Shown in pieces: positions 6,802 to 14,482 of a DNA stretch of 22,977 bases. Location: positions 1 to 22,977 of the IMG/VR virus record IMGVR_UViG_3300008113_005418, one strand, 5' to 3'. The position numbers were made by a program, and so were the translations under genes. Every line of letters starts with the position of its first letter. Within the stretch, counting starts at the first letter, position 1. A model generated the notes under the pieces. The model was not told the DNA's origin and searched no databases. It was given only the letters and a program-made list of their open reading frames with translations. The DNA comes from a virus.

Positions 6802-9060
6802 TTAGGCTCCGGGGAAACGAATGATTCCGTCATCGTCTACTACCGGAATCTCGTGTGCAACCACGTCAAACACCACATCTTCTCCGGACATGTCAGCTGC
6901 AATGTCGCAGTTGCTGAGTCGATCAAACAAGATCCGCTTGCTAAGTGGCACACGGATCAACTGATCGATCTTGCGGCTCAGAGGTCGTGCACCCATCTTG
7001 GCATCATAGCCCTTGTCAGCCAGCATGTCTACCACAGCTTCGGTCAGGGTCAAGCGGATGTTTTTGTTGGCCAGACTTGTCTGCAGTTCTTGTGTGAACT
7101 TCAGCACCACTTTCTTGATGGCCAGGGTATCCAGGCGGGAGAATTTCACAATCTGATCGATACGGTTACGCATTTCAGGTTTGAAGAACTCCCGGAGTGC
7201 TCGTTCGTCTTCGCCGGTCTTTTCCTGTGATCCAAAGCCAATCATGTTGCCTTCGGCGGCAGCAGCACCCAGGTTAGATGTCAGGATAATGATGGAGTTC
7301 TTGACGTTGACCTTTTTGCCATTGCTGGAGGTCAACACACCTTCGTCCAGCATCTGCAGCAGGATGTTGGATACATCAGGGTGTGCTTTTTCAATCTCGT
7401 CAAACAGGATGATGCTAAACGGGTTCTTGCTGATATCCGAGATCAGTTTGCCGCCACCCACACTGCCGTCCTCAAAGCCCACATAGCCCGGAGGTGCACC
7501 AATCAAACTTGATACACTGTGGCGTTCCTGGAACTCACTCATGTCATATTTCAGCAAGGGCATGTCCAGGTTGGCACTCAGTAGTCGAGCCAGTTCGGTC
7601 TTGCCTGTGCCTGTTGGGCCCAAGAACAAGAAACTGGCCATGGGTCGCTTTTCGTTGCTGATGCCAGCAAAGCTGATGTACACACGATCCAGCACAGCAT
7701 CCACAGCAGCATCTTGACCGTACAGCTTTTGCTTGATGTTTGATTCCAGTTCCACAATCTTGGCCGATCGCTCGTTCTGCAGTTTGTCTGTTGGCACACC
7801 AGTCATGCGAGCCACCTGCTGTTCGATCATGTCACGGGTGATAGTGACTGTGCCCGCATCTTTCACACGCTCCCTAGCACAAGCAGCGTCAATGATGTCG
7901 ATACTTTTGTCAGGATTTTTGCGGTCATGAATGTAACGATTGGCCAGTTCCACTGCAGTGGTCATAGCTTCGGTGTCAATTAACACATTGTGAAACTGCT
8001 CCAGGCGTGGGCTGAGTCCAATCAGGATCTGTTCTGTGGTAGCAGTATCAGGTTCGTCAATGGCCAGGCGATAAAAACGACGCATGAGTGCACGGTCCTT
8101 TTCAAAGCTTTCGTAGAACTCTTCCCAGGTGGTTGACGCCACAATCTTGAGACTGCCCCGGGTGATCGCCGGCTTCAGCATGTTGGCAAAATCCAGTCCT
8201 GCACTGGAGCCTGCTCCTGCACCTTTCATAGTGTGTGCTTCGTCCACAAACAAGATACAGTTCTTTTTGGCTTCTAAGGCTGCAATCACAGCCTTGAACT
8301 TTTCTTCGAACTCGCCACGATATTTAGATCCTGCTAGGAGTGAACCAATTTCCAAGCTCCAGACTTCATGTCCTTTTAGAAACTCAGGCACACGCCCTGC
8401 AATGATTTCCTGGGCTAGGCCGTCCACAATGTGTGTCTTGCCCACACCTGGATCGCCTACCATTAGCACGTTGGCCTTGAAGCGTCGAGCCAACACAGTG
8501 ATCATTTCTTCCAGTTCTTTACCACGGCCAATCATGGGCTCCAGCTGATTCTTTTCGGCACGAGCAGTGAGGCTGGTGCAGTACTCGGTCAGCACTTCGT
8601 CGGCCTGCTGAGTGCTCATTTTGACATCTGAAGGTTTGTAGTTCTTTTGCCAGAACTCCACAAATTCTGCTTTCTTCATGCCATATTTCAGCATGTAGTA
8701 TTGTGCATGACTGTTGCCTTCGCTCATGATTGACAGATACAGATCAATCACGCTGAGTGCCCTACGACCAGTAAACATCACCTGCACGTTGGCACGGTTG
8801 AAAATTCTCTCCAGAGCCTGGGTCTTTTTGGGTGTGTCCACATTGCTTTTGACCAGGCTCACCAGGCTTGTGATGTAAGCATCTAGTTCCAGGTCCATCT
8901 GATCCACTGCTACGCCAAAAGCGTCGGCTGTTTTGCGAAATGGAGCAAACCGGATTATGCTCAACAACAGGTGTTCTGTGGTCACATATTCGTGTTGTTT
9001 TTGCTGTGCAATTTTCACAGCCTGATCCACAATGTGTTCAATTTCGGGAGTGGGGGTCAT
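6802..9060 (-). CDS. clpA: ClpA-like AAA+ unfoldase with intact ClpP-binding-type loop
   Basis: The product has 752 residues, full length for ClpA (about 758 in E. coli). Order: an N-domain with the Clp repeat start EYVTTEHLLLSI (24-35); AAA-1 with Walker A GDPGVGKT (202-209), Walker B ILFVDEAH (269-276) and arginine finger region RALMRRF (323-329); AAA-2 with Walker A GPTGTGKT (481-488), Walker B ILFDEIEKAH (551-560) and sensor 2 GARPLSRK (690-697). The ClpB/Hsp104 coiled-coil middle domain is absent. MIGFGSQ (606-612) aligns with the IGL loop by which E. coli ClpA docks on ClpP, and the following FFKPEMRNRID matches the same spot in ClpA. This points to a phage adaptor-type unfoldase that could use host ClpP. 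ATG 9060 has AAAGGA upstream and a sigma70 promoter at 9084-9112. The bacterial ClpS/ClpA pair is not seen here. Confidence 0.93.
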   Translation of the reverse strand: MTPTPEIEHIVDQAVKIAQQKQHEYVTTEHLLLSIIRFAPFRKTADAFGVAVDQMDLELDAYITSLVSLVKSNVDTPKKTQALERIFNRANVQVMFTGRRALSVIDLYLSIMSEGNSHAQYYMLKYGMKKAEFVEFWQKNYKPSDVKMSTQQADEVLTEYCTSLTARAEKNQLEPMIGRGKELEEMITVLARRFKANVLMVGDPGVGKTHIVDGLAQEIIAGRVPEFLKGHEVWSLEIGSLLAGSKYRGEFEEKFKAVIAALEAKKNCILFVDEAHTMKGAGAGSSAGLDFANMLKPAITRGSLKIVASTTWEEFYESFEKDRALMRRFYRLAIDEPDTATTEQILIGLSPRLEQFHNVLIDTEAMTTAVELANRYIHDRKNPDKSIDIIDAACARERVKDAGTVTITRDMIEQQVARMTGVPTDKLQNERSAKIVELESNIKQKLYGQDAAVDAVLDRVYISFAGISNEKRPMASFLFLGPTGTGKTELARLLSANLDMPLLKYDMSEFQERHSVSSLIGAPPGYVGFEDGSVGGGKLISDISKNPFSIILFDEIEKAHPDVSNILLQMLDEGVLTSSNGKKVNVKNSIIILTSNLGAAAAEGNMIGFGSQEKTGEDERALREFFKPEMRNRIDQIVKFSRLDTLAIKKVVLKFTQELQTSLANKNIRLTLTEAVVDMLADKGYDAKMGARPLSRKIDQLIRVPLSKRILFDRLSNCDIAADMSGEDVVFDVVAHEIPVVDDDGIIRFPGA

Positions 9061-9083
9061 TGATTTCCTTTAGGGGTTTGTTT

Positions 9084-9112
9084 ATTATATTACTTACGTA
9101 GCTGATTTGCAA
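9084..9112 (-). promoter_or_regulatory. Sigma70 promoter TTGCAA-17-TATAAT for clpA
   Basis: The minus strand has TTGCAA (9112..9107, 4 of 6), exactly 17 bases, then a perfect TATAAT (9089..9084). It lies in the 66-base gap between dnaJ and clpA and would give a leader of about 17-18 bases containing AAAGGA. It suggests clpA can be read by unmodified host polymerase. Confidence 0.7.
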
Positions 9113-9126
9113 ACAATCTGACAATA

Positions 9127-9906
9127 TTATGATCGGTGTTGTTGTATTGCTGTGACTATTTCGGGTGCGATGATTTTGGGAATTTGAGCCTGCATGCGAA
9201 TCATTAGGTCACCTTTTTGCCCATGTCGATCTTGTATGCCATGTCCACGCAGGCGCATCACTGTGCCGGGTTGGGTACCAGCCGGCACCCGAACCACTAG
9301 ATTGTGACCCAGTATGTTGGTGACTTCTACTTCGGCACCCAAAATCATGTCCCAGATGCTGATCCTGTGTTCGGTATGTAGATTTAGACCTTCTCGACGC
9401 CACTGTGCCATGGGCTGTATTCGAAACTGCACCACCAGGTCCATGCCCCCAGGTGCAACTCCACCGTACTGCACCTGGTCTCCGTCGTCAATGCCTCGAG
9501 GCACCTCAATGGCCACTGTGCTGGAGCCAGCAGAGGTGCTGACATTCACAGCCCGGCTTCCGCCCTGTGCTACATCTTGTAGGCTTACCCAGATGGTCAT
9601 TCTCACATGATTGCGTCGAGACTGTTGCGGTTGTCCAAATTGTTGCCCGAACATCTGCCCAAACATGTCGTGCATGTTGAATCCACCGCCACCGGGAAAT
9701 CCCGAAAACTGTGGACGGGGATTGTCGTATTCAGCTCGTCGTGCGTCGTCGCCCAGCACACCATATGCTTCTTGTATTTCCTGAAACTTGACAGTGTCGC
9801 CGCCTTTGTCCGGATGAAATTTTGATGCAAGCTTTCTATACGCCTGCTTTATTTCGTCAGGCAAAGCCGACTTGTCTACACCTAGTATTTGATAATAGTT
9901 TTTCAC
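9127..9906 (-). CDS. dnaJ: DnaJ/CbpA-like J-domain co-chaperone without zinc finger
   Basis: The product has 259 residues. The J domain fills residues 2-62: [16 protein letters not shown], the essential HPD (31-33), and [14 protein letters not shown] Gly/Phe-rich linker (68-93) follows, then two C-terminal beta-sandwich substrate-binding domains (about 100-259; [30 protein letters not shown]). The four CxxCxGxG zinc motifs of class A DnaJ are absent, so this is class B, CbpA-like. It should stimulate host DnaK. The only start that keeps the J domain is GTG 9906, with no Shine-Dalgarno. A near-consensus sigma70 promoter (9914-9942) would start transcription almost at this codon. It precedes clpA, forming a chaperone/unfoldase pair. 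Confidence 0.92.
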   Translation of the reverse strand: MKNYYQILGVDKSALPDEIKQAYRKLASKFHPDKGGDTVKFQEIQEAYGVLGDDARRAEYDNPRPQFSGFPGGGGFNMHDMFGQMFGQQFGQPQQSRRNHVRMTIWVSLQDVAQGGSRAVNVSTSAGSSTVAIEVPRGIDDGDQVQYGGVAPGGMDLVVQFRIQPMAQWRREGLNLHTEHRISIWDMILGAEVEVTNILGHNLVVRVPAGTQPGTVMRLRGHGIQDRHGQKGDLMIRMQAQIPKIIAPEIVTAIQQHRS

Positions 9907-9913
9907 GTGTTGT

Positions 9914-9942
9914 ATTGTACAACAAACGGATCACAATGTCAA
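9914..9942 (-). promoter_or_regulatory. Strong sigma70 promoter TTGACA-17-TACAAT for dnaJ
   Basis: The minus strand carries a perfect -35 TTGACA (9942..9937), a 17-base spacer and TACAAT (9919..9914, 5 of 6). It starts immediately after the holin stop codon at 9944. The predicted transcription start is within about 1-3 bases of the GTG at 9906. Confidence 0.75.
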
Positions 9943-9943
9943 C

Positions 9944-10204
9944 TCAATCTGGTTGCACGGTGCGAGCCATTTTTTCTCGACTGCGTTGCCAGGCAGTGAC
10001 ACCCACCACAGCGCCCATGGCCATGTGATACAGGCCTGCACCCTGCAAGGTAAGTGGACTCCACTGAGTAATGGTCTGCCCCAGCGAGGCTTGCAGGAGA
10101 TTCCAGGCCACTGGAAACACAATAAAGTCTGTGACACAGGTGATCATATAGGTCCAACCCATGGCTGGACGCCACTTGTTGTTGAACCAGGTTTCGTTGT
10201 TCAT
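9944..10204 (-). CDS. Holin-like membrane protein
   Basis: The product has 86 residues. The short polar N-terminus NNETWFNNKWRP leads into a hydrophobic segment (about 15-34, ending FIVFPVAW), then a polar stretch with TQWSPLTLQGAG and a second hydrophobic segment (about 58-74, MAMGAVVGVTAW), ending in a charged tail REKM. This layout and the P-L-T/GAG-LYH region resemble phage holins of the 3TM type (PF11351, from memory). It sits at the end of the endolysin-spanin cluster, one base after the upstream stop (TAACATG), which supports a lysis-timing role. It would sit in the host inner membrane. Confidence 0.75.
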   Translation of the reverse strand: MNNETWFNNKWRPAMGWTYMITCVTDFIVFPVAWNLLQASLGQTITQWSPLTLQGAGLYHMAMGAVVGVTAWQRSREKMARTVQPD

Positions 10205-10205
10205 G

Positions 10206-10436
10206 TTATATCAGCATCATGGCCACATTGACAGCTTTGATCAAGGCTGTCTTGGTTTCTATATCTCCAGCCACTCGATCAAGAGAGTCTGTGCGAACCA
10301 GGTCTTCCATGAGTTCGCGGCATTCATCACGAGAGATGTCACCGCGAGCATGTGAATCACAAATGCTTAGAGCCATTTGCGCACGTTGTGCGGCCCAGTC
10401 TTGGCCACAGCCGGCTAGCTTTTTTAATTCATCCAT
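10206..10436 (-). CDS. Small hypothetical protein in the lysis cassette
   Basis: The product has 76 residues, starting MDELKKLAGCGQDW, and is predicted all helical (AAQRAQMALSIC; DECRELMEDLV; a hydrophobic end VNVAMMLI). Its ATG overlaps the stop of the lipoprotein gene as TGATG, and its stop is one base from the holin ATG, so it is translationally locked into the lysis group. There is no signal peptide or long membrane segment, so a soluble regulator or tail-tube-adjacent role is equally possible. Function unknown. Confidence 0.65.
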   Translation of the reverse strand: MDELKKLAGCGQDWAAQRAQMALSICDSHARGDISRDECRELMEDLVRTDSLDRVAGDIETKTALIKAVNVAMMLI

Positions 10437-10816
10437 CAGAATCTCCCCAGCACAGCTCGTGCCACAGTTTCACCTTGTGTGATCATCACACGCTTTTTGA
10501 GTTCGCAGTAGGCAGCACTACCTGGATTCTCCACGCTGCGTCGGTAAAAATCATCCACAGTGGCCTGCATGGGTTGAATCAGCCTAGCAACATCAGGAGT
10601 ACGTTTGCTTTGACTGTACAATTCAAACCACTTGAGATGATGCTGGATAGTTTTGACCTGTGGTGCATGAGCCGCAGCACAGTCAAGATCATCTACACTT
10701 TTTCTCACATCAATGATTCTGGCAGCCTGATTGTCATCCCAGAAACTGGGGATCTCAAACGGCAAAGAACTGCAGCCTGCCAGTGCCAGGGTCAATGCCG
10801 CAACAGCCAGTTTCAT
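10436..10816 (-). CDS. Lipoprotein of the lysis cassette
   Basis: The product has 126 residues with an N-terminal lipoprotein signal, MKLAVAALTLALAGCSS. The lipobox is LAGC with Cys15 as the acylated residue. The mature part has no recognised fold; it has a CAAAHAPQVKTIQHHLK region near 48-64 and two further Cys residues (about 48 and 105) that could pair. The ATG overlaps the stop of the o-spanin-like gene as ATGA, behind AAAGGA. It may be a second outer-membrane component of lysis, or a superinfection/exclusion lipoprotein. Confidence 0.68.
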   Translation of the reverse strand: MKLAVAALTLALAGCSSLPFEIPSFWDDNQAARIIDVRKSVDDLDCAAAHAPQVKTIQHHLKWFELYSQSKRTPDVARLIQPMQATVDDFYRRSVENPGSAAYCELKKRVMITQGETVARAVLGRF

Positions 10817-11217
10817 TTGGGGTCCTTTCGTGCAGGTTCATAGTAGTCTTTGTACTGCTTGATCATGAGTCGTTGTGTGGCAATGAGATTGCGCAGTTCA
10901 GCAATGGTCACTGCTAACTGTTGATACCCATCAGCAGTGATGGCAAACACCACTACATCTTCATCATCTTGGGCCAGGCGCTCCCATACAGCATCCACAT
11001 TGTCAGGAGTTATCACACGCCATTTGATGGGTTTGGTACTGAGTGGCAGTGGATCAGGCAAGGCCAGGGGAGTTTTTTCCAAAGGTCTTGTGGTAATGGT
11101 CAGGGGTTTGACTGGCGCACCGAACAACCCAAAGCTGGCACAGCCTGCTAGATTAGTTGCTAACAGCAGGCTTGTAATTAGGATTAGCAATGGCCGGGCA
11201 TTCACGATTGATCTCAC
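10813..11217 (-). CDS. o-spanin (Rz1-like) lipoprotein nested at the end of the i-spanin gene
   Basis: The product has 134 residues with a lipoprotein signal (LLILITSLLLATNLAGCAS, acylated Cys26). The mature N-terminus is Pro-rich (KTPLALPDPLPLS), as in o-spanins, followed by a helical C-terminal part with VTIAELRNLIATQ and ending YEPARKDPK. It starts 65 bases inside the 3' end of the i-spanin gene in another frame, the classic overlapping Rz/Rz1 arrangement, but is about twice the usual Rz1 size. The start at 11217 is GTG; a later GTG at 11205 is possible. It should sit in the outer membrane and bridge to the i-spanin. Confidence 0.75.
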   Translation of the reverse strand: MRSIVNARPLLILITSLLLATNLAGCASFGLFGAPVKPLTITTRPLEKTPLALPDPLPLSTKPIKWRVITPDNVDAVWERLAQDDEDVVVFAITADGYQQLAVTIAELRNLIATQRLMIKQYKDYYEPARKDPK

Positions 11218-11656
11218 TGGGTTTAGAGGCTGCCTTTTCTGATTCAGTCAAAGGCGAGCCAGACGCTATTTCCAAACAGCGTAGGGCATTTTGTGTGCCA
11301 CGGTTTACAGCACGTTCCAGTGCTTCAGGACGAGCAGCAGCGGTCTTGCCAAAGTCTCGCTTTTGTCCAGCAGCGTTTTGTGTAAAACGATCCTGGAGGT
11401 TGGTCAAGTCTTTGTTCTGTAGTTGTATAGTGGTATTGAGTTGGTTGTTGGCATCACGGATCTGCTGTTGTTCTTGACGTATCTGTGCCATAGCAGCTTC
11501 TTGCTGTTCTACTGCGTCAGTTAGTTTTTTGGAATTTTGTTCACTTATGGCCAAGTCTGCACGTAGGCCGGTCACATACCAGAGACCGGCCGCACAGATG
11601 GCCACAATGATCAACACTGCAATCATGCGAATGGCAGCAGTGGTACCGCCGAACAT
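11153..11656 (-). CDS. i-spanin (Rz-like) inner-membrane protein
   Basis: The product has 167 residues from ATG 11656, which follows the endolysin stop as TAACATG; a TTG at 11665 would add three residues. One N-terminal transmembrane segment (about 9-28) is followed by a long Gln/Glu-rich coiled coil (about 32-90, with QQEAAMAQIRQEQQQIR), exactly the i-spanin topology. Near the C-terminus is ALRCLEIASG (124-133), similar to the RCLE-x-[AST]-G-x-P motif of Rz proteins, from memory. It should span the periplasm with the o-spanin encoded in its 3' end to fuse the membranes. Confidence 0.85.
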   Translation of the reverse strand: MFGGTTAAIRMIAVLIIVAICAAGLWYVTGLRADLAISEQNSKKLTDAVEQQEAAMAQIRQEQQQIRDANNQLNTTIQLQNKDLTNLQDRFTQNAAGQKRDFGKTAAARPEALERAVNRGTQNALRCLEIASGSPLTESEKAASKPSEINRECPAIANPNYKPAVSN

Positions 11657-11657
11657 G

Positions 11658-12122
11658 TTAGGCAATGATTCCGGGTTCGTAAACGGTCTTGCCGTTTTTC
11701 TTGTAGGCAGTCATGACCTGGCACTTGAGGTTGCCGGGATCATAGCTCACATGTACCCAACCTGAGTCAGGAACACCTGGAGTATAGAATTCCAAAATCA
11801 ATTGTGTAAACTTGAGATTGCTTTTGATGTATTCAGCCAGTTCAGCGTTGGCCACACCGGGAATTTCAATGTCAGCAGCTTGACCTTTGCAGTGATCGCT
11901 GGTGCGTGAACCGCCCACAGCAGCGTTGACGTTGGGATGACGGAAGCCGGAGTTGACCTTGATACCCTTCTTGTAGTGATCACGAATAGGCTGCAGAACT
12001 TTTTCGGCCAGGACCTTGAGGTTGGCAGTTTCTGCAGCACCAGGTGTGTTGTCTAGGTTCTGACGCAGAGCAGTTTCGCTCTTGATCATTTCACTCAGAC
12101 TAAAATTTTCGGTTAGTTTCAT
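11658..12122 (-). CDS. M15 family peptidoglycan peptidase, probable endolysin
   Basis: The product has 154 residues with no signal peptide. It has the M15A/VanY-like zinc peptidase motifs: NSGFRHPNVN (57-66), SDHCKGQAAD (75-84, zinc ligands H77 and D84, the S-x-H-x-x-G-x-A-x-D pattern) and GWVHVSY (121-127, zinc ligand H124). It should cleave D-Ala-containing peptide cross-links of murein. It heads the lysis group with the spanins and holin downstream. ATG 12122 has an excellent AAGGAGC site 6-7 bases upstream and a GATAAATA late-type octamer at 12149-12156. A tail-associated role is less likely given the spanin/holin context. Confidence 0.9.
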   Translation of the reverse strand: MKLTENFSLSEMIKSETALRQNLDNTPGAAETANLKVLAEKVLQPIRDHYKKGIKVNSGFRHPNVNAAVGGSRTSDHCKGQAADIEIPGVANAELAEYIKSNLKFTQLILEFYTPGVPDSGWVHVSYDPGNLKCQVMTAYKKNGKTVYEPGIIA

Positions 12123-12148
12123 GGAAAGCTCCTTATGTTATATAAGAA

Positions 12149-12156
12149 TATTTATC
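12149..12156 (-). promoter_or_regulatory. Late-promoter-like GATAAATA for the lysis cassette
   Basis: The minus strand reads GATAAATA, 7 of 8 to TATAAATA. It would start transcription about 20 bases before the endolysin ATG, leaving room for the AAGGAG site. It is the best placed of the late-type octamers and drives genes that must be late. Confidence 0.65.
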
Positions 12157-12208
12157 CCATGCTCTGCCCGAAAACTGGTCACATAATTGTTGTATCATAA
12201 GTATTGCC

Positions 12209-13429
12209 ATGAACGTATTGATACTAACTCCTGACGCAGTAGGCAGCACATTGCTACAAAGAATGCTAACAATTTACATGCAGTTGCATGAGTTTGATCG
12301 CCCAGTGATTAATTTACACGAGTTGACCAATGGACTTGCACGTTACTACAGCCCCGAATTTAACCAGGAGTTGGTTGGCAAAAAAGAAGTAAAAAACTGG
12401 GGATATTATCAAACCCTTGAAGAAATTGCCCAGTTACTCAGCAGCGTGGATCATTACAAAACGTCGAGACTGGCACATTATCATATTCGTCAACGCGGAG
12501 ACACAGTTGAACAACAGATTCCTTTTTATCAGTATCTTAATGAAAATTTTTATGTAGTTGCTTGCAGGCGTGCCAATGTGTTTGAACATGCTCTTAGTAT
12601 GACACTTAACAAAATTACCAAAAAACTAAACGTCTATGACGCTTACGAAAAAATTGACACTTTTTATGAAATATACCGTTCAGGAGTAAATTTAGATTCT
12701 ACAGTGTTTGTTGGTCAACTAAATGCCTATCGCCAATATATAGAATGGAGCGAGCAACATTTTAATATCAGTTCTTATTTTAACTACGAAAAAGATGTTC
12801 CTAGATTAGAAGAATTCATTTTAGATCTTCCGGTGTTTAGCAGTCAGCCCAATAGAATCACCTGGGAGAAAAATTTTGGATTATCATTTAACGACTGGAA
12901 TAGATTGCATTATGCCCGCAGTAATTTAAACAGTTTGTCACTGGAATCACGACAAGAATTTGGTAATTTGGCTCTAGAGCATGCTAAGGTAGTGTCTGAA
13001 TATCAACAACTTGCTCCTGAGCACTGGCCTCCCGTAAATTCATCTGACGATTTTAACAAACTTCCAACTGCAATAAAAAATCAATGGGCACAGAATTTTA
13101 TCAGTCAGCAAGGTATAATTCCTTTACTAGACAGCAAGACACAACAAAATTTAATGCAGTACAATAATGGATATGTGTCTGCGCAAAAAACTATAAATCA
13201 AATGGTGGATCTAGGTATTATAATCAACGGCCCACCAATTAAAAAACAAACCCTGGCAGAGAAAAGAAAAATAATAAAAAATTACCAAGAATTACTTGCA
13301 GTGTACAATGCCTGGGCGGAGAAAAATTCAAATATTGCTAGTGTATTAGACGAAAAAAATTTGTTAGATCAAGGTCAACAAGAAAAACAATTCTGGAACA
13401 AATCATTAACCTCGTTGATCAGCCGTTGA
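12209..13429 (+). CDS. Sulfotransferase-like protein (P-loop, PAPS-type), AT-rich
   Basis: The product has 406 residues. The N-terminus NVLILTPDAVGSTLLQRML has a strand then a P-loop-like turn (7-16) and helix, like the 5'-PSB loop of sulfotransferases. ACRRANVFEHALSM (118-131) fits the 3'-phosphate-binding motif (R...S). The C-terminal half is helical and charged, without recognised domain. It would transfer sulfate from PAPS, if the fold holds; the acceptor is unknown. It is on plus, against its neighbours, and visibly more AT-rich than the lysis genes. Its 3' end overlaps the convergent SGNH gene by 11 bases. No Shine-Dalgarno precedes the ATG. Confidence 0.7.
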   Translation: MNVLILTPDAVGSTLLQRMLTIYMQLHEFDRPVINLHELTNGLARYYSPEFNQELVGKKEVKNWGYYQTLEEIAQLLSSVDHYKTSRLAHYHIRQRGDTVEQQIPFYQYLNENFYVVACRRANVFEHALSMTLNKITKKLNVYDAYEKIDTFYEIYRSGVNLDSTVFVGQLNAYRQYIEWSEQHFNISSYFNYEKDVPRLEEFILDLPVFSSQPNRITWEKNFGLSFNDWNRLHYARSNLNSLSLESRQEFGNLALEHAKVVSEYQQLAPEHWPPVNSSDDFNKLPTAIKNQWAQNFISQQGIIPLLDSKTQQNLMQYNNGYVSAQKTINQMVDLGIIINGPPIKKQTLAEKRKIIKNYQELLAVYNAWAEKNSNIASVLDEKNLLDQGQQEKQFWNKSLTSLISR

Positions 13430-14285
13430 AATTTTCAAGTATCTTCTGAACAAAAAAATTACTAGTGACAAGGTCAAAATGATGGTAATCTCTAGCATAG
13501 TCTAGATTTGACAACTGAAGTAATTGATTCTGTCTATAAAAATTATTTGATAAAAACCAAATATCAAAATTTACCTGTGTAAACACACTTCTAGATTCTT
13601 TTTTTACATGATCAGGCAACTGATTGAATTCAGTCAGTGTAGACGGAAAAGAGTCAGGCCAAGAAACATCTTTAATGTTGTTCCAACTTCTTGTTACGTG
13701 CTCAAAAATCTCGTTCACATCAGAATTTGGTATTATTCCATTGAATATGGTAGTGCCTGCATTGGATTTTTTTAAACTGATATAACAATTAATAAAATTT
13801 GTTATATTGTCAGATTCTGAATCGTATTTGTCAGATCTCACTCTTCTGTCTTCGTCGGGTAAGTTAGTGTCAGGCAACTCTCTACGATGACCATAAGACC
13901 ATAACACTACCATTTGTTTAGGCGCAACTTCTTTAATAATTTGCTGAGATCGACGACTAATCCAGTTATTACTGGCACCGTCCATGCTGACATTGATGCA
14001 TCGACGACCAGTTGCAGCAGACAGCACCTGCGGCCATGTAAAATTGTACGGGCTACCAACGCCCACAGTAAAACTGTCACCCACACACCATATGGAGTTT
14101 TTCAACTCACTTAAAGATTGAGGCCATTCCGCGTCTCTAAATCCTCGACTGTTATAGTTGTATTCAACATGATGCGGATATGATCGAAAGTGATCTTTGT
14201 TCAAACATTCTTGTAAACAATCTATACCTGAAAATTTCCATTTTTTATTTTTTCTTGATTGCAGAATCAAATCACCTAATATCAT
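13419..14285 (-). CDS. SGNH/GDSL-type hydrolase-like protein
   Basis: I choose ATG 14285, which overlaps the stop of the DUF2061 gene as ATGA; a TTG at 14300 would add five residues. The product has 288 residues. CVGDSFTVGVG (67-77) contains the GDS nucleophile block, DGASNN carries the block III G-x-x-N oxyanion residues, and RDYHHF (265-270) gives the C-terminal D-x-x-H. So the Ser/Asp/His set of an esterase or lipase-like SGNH enzyme looks complete. It is the last gene of the coupled 13.4-17.6 kb cassette and, like the opposing sulfotransferase gene, is AT-rich. It could remove acyl groups from a surface glycan. Confidence 0.75.
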   Translation of the reverse strand: MILGDLILQSRKNKKWKFSGIDCLQECLNKDHFRSYPHHVEYNYNSRGFRDAEWPQSLSELKNSIWCVGDSFTVGVGSPYNFTWPQVLSAATGRRCINVSMDGASNNWISRRSQQIIKEVAPKQMVVLWSYGHRRELPDTNLPDEDRRVRSDKYDSESDNITNFINCYISLKKSNAGTTIFNGIIPNSDVNEIFEHVTRSWNNIKDVSWPDSFPSTLTEFNQLPDHVKKESRSVFTQVNFDIWFLSNNFYRQNQLLQLSNLDYARDYHHFDLVTSNFFVQKILENFNG

Positions 14286-14482
14286 TGTTGACCCCAGCAA
14301 ATTTTGTTCCAGATGCGTTCGTGCGCATAATAAAGTATGGTATTGGTAACCATCTGTGCAAGCCCAATTACACCAGCCACGGCAAAATTACCGGTCAACA
14401 AATATGCAATCAAGAATGTGGCACCGGACCCAGTGATGCGCCAACTGATGGTTTTGACCAAGCTTCTGCGTGGTGAGTCCAT
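14282..14482 (-). CDS. DUF2061 family small membrane protein
   Basis: The product has 66 residues: a basic start (SPRRSLVKTISWRITGS), a hydrophobic segment FLIAYLLTG (about 23-31), a second one from AVAGVIGLAQMV, and the end TILYYAHERIWNKICWG. The K-[AT]-x-[ST]-WR-x-x-[AG]-[ST] start and YYxHERxW end match DUF2061 as I recall it. It would be an inner-membrane protein of unknown function. Its start overlaps the stop of the nucleotidylyltransferase gene as TAATG, and its stop overlaps the SGNH start, so it belongs to the coupled cassette. Confidence 0.82.
   Translation of the reverse strand: MDSPRRSLVKTISWRITGSGATFLIAYLLTGNFAVAGVIGLAQMVTNTILYYAHERIWNKICWGQQ

Noticed and set aside
12157-12208. 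A sigma70 promoter for the plus-strand sulfotransferase-like gene
   Set aside because: CATAAT and TATCAT are near the right place but no -35 box fits at 16-18 bases.
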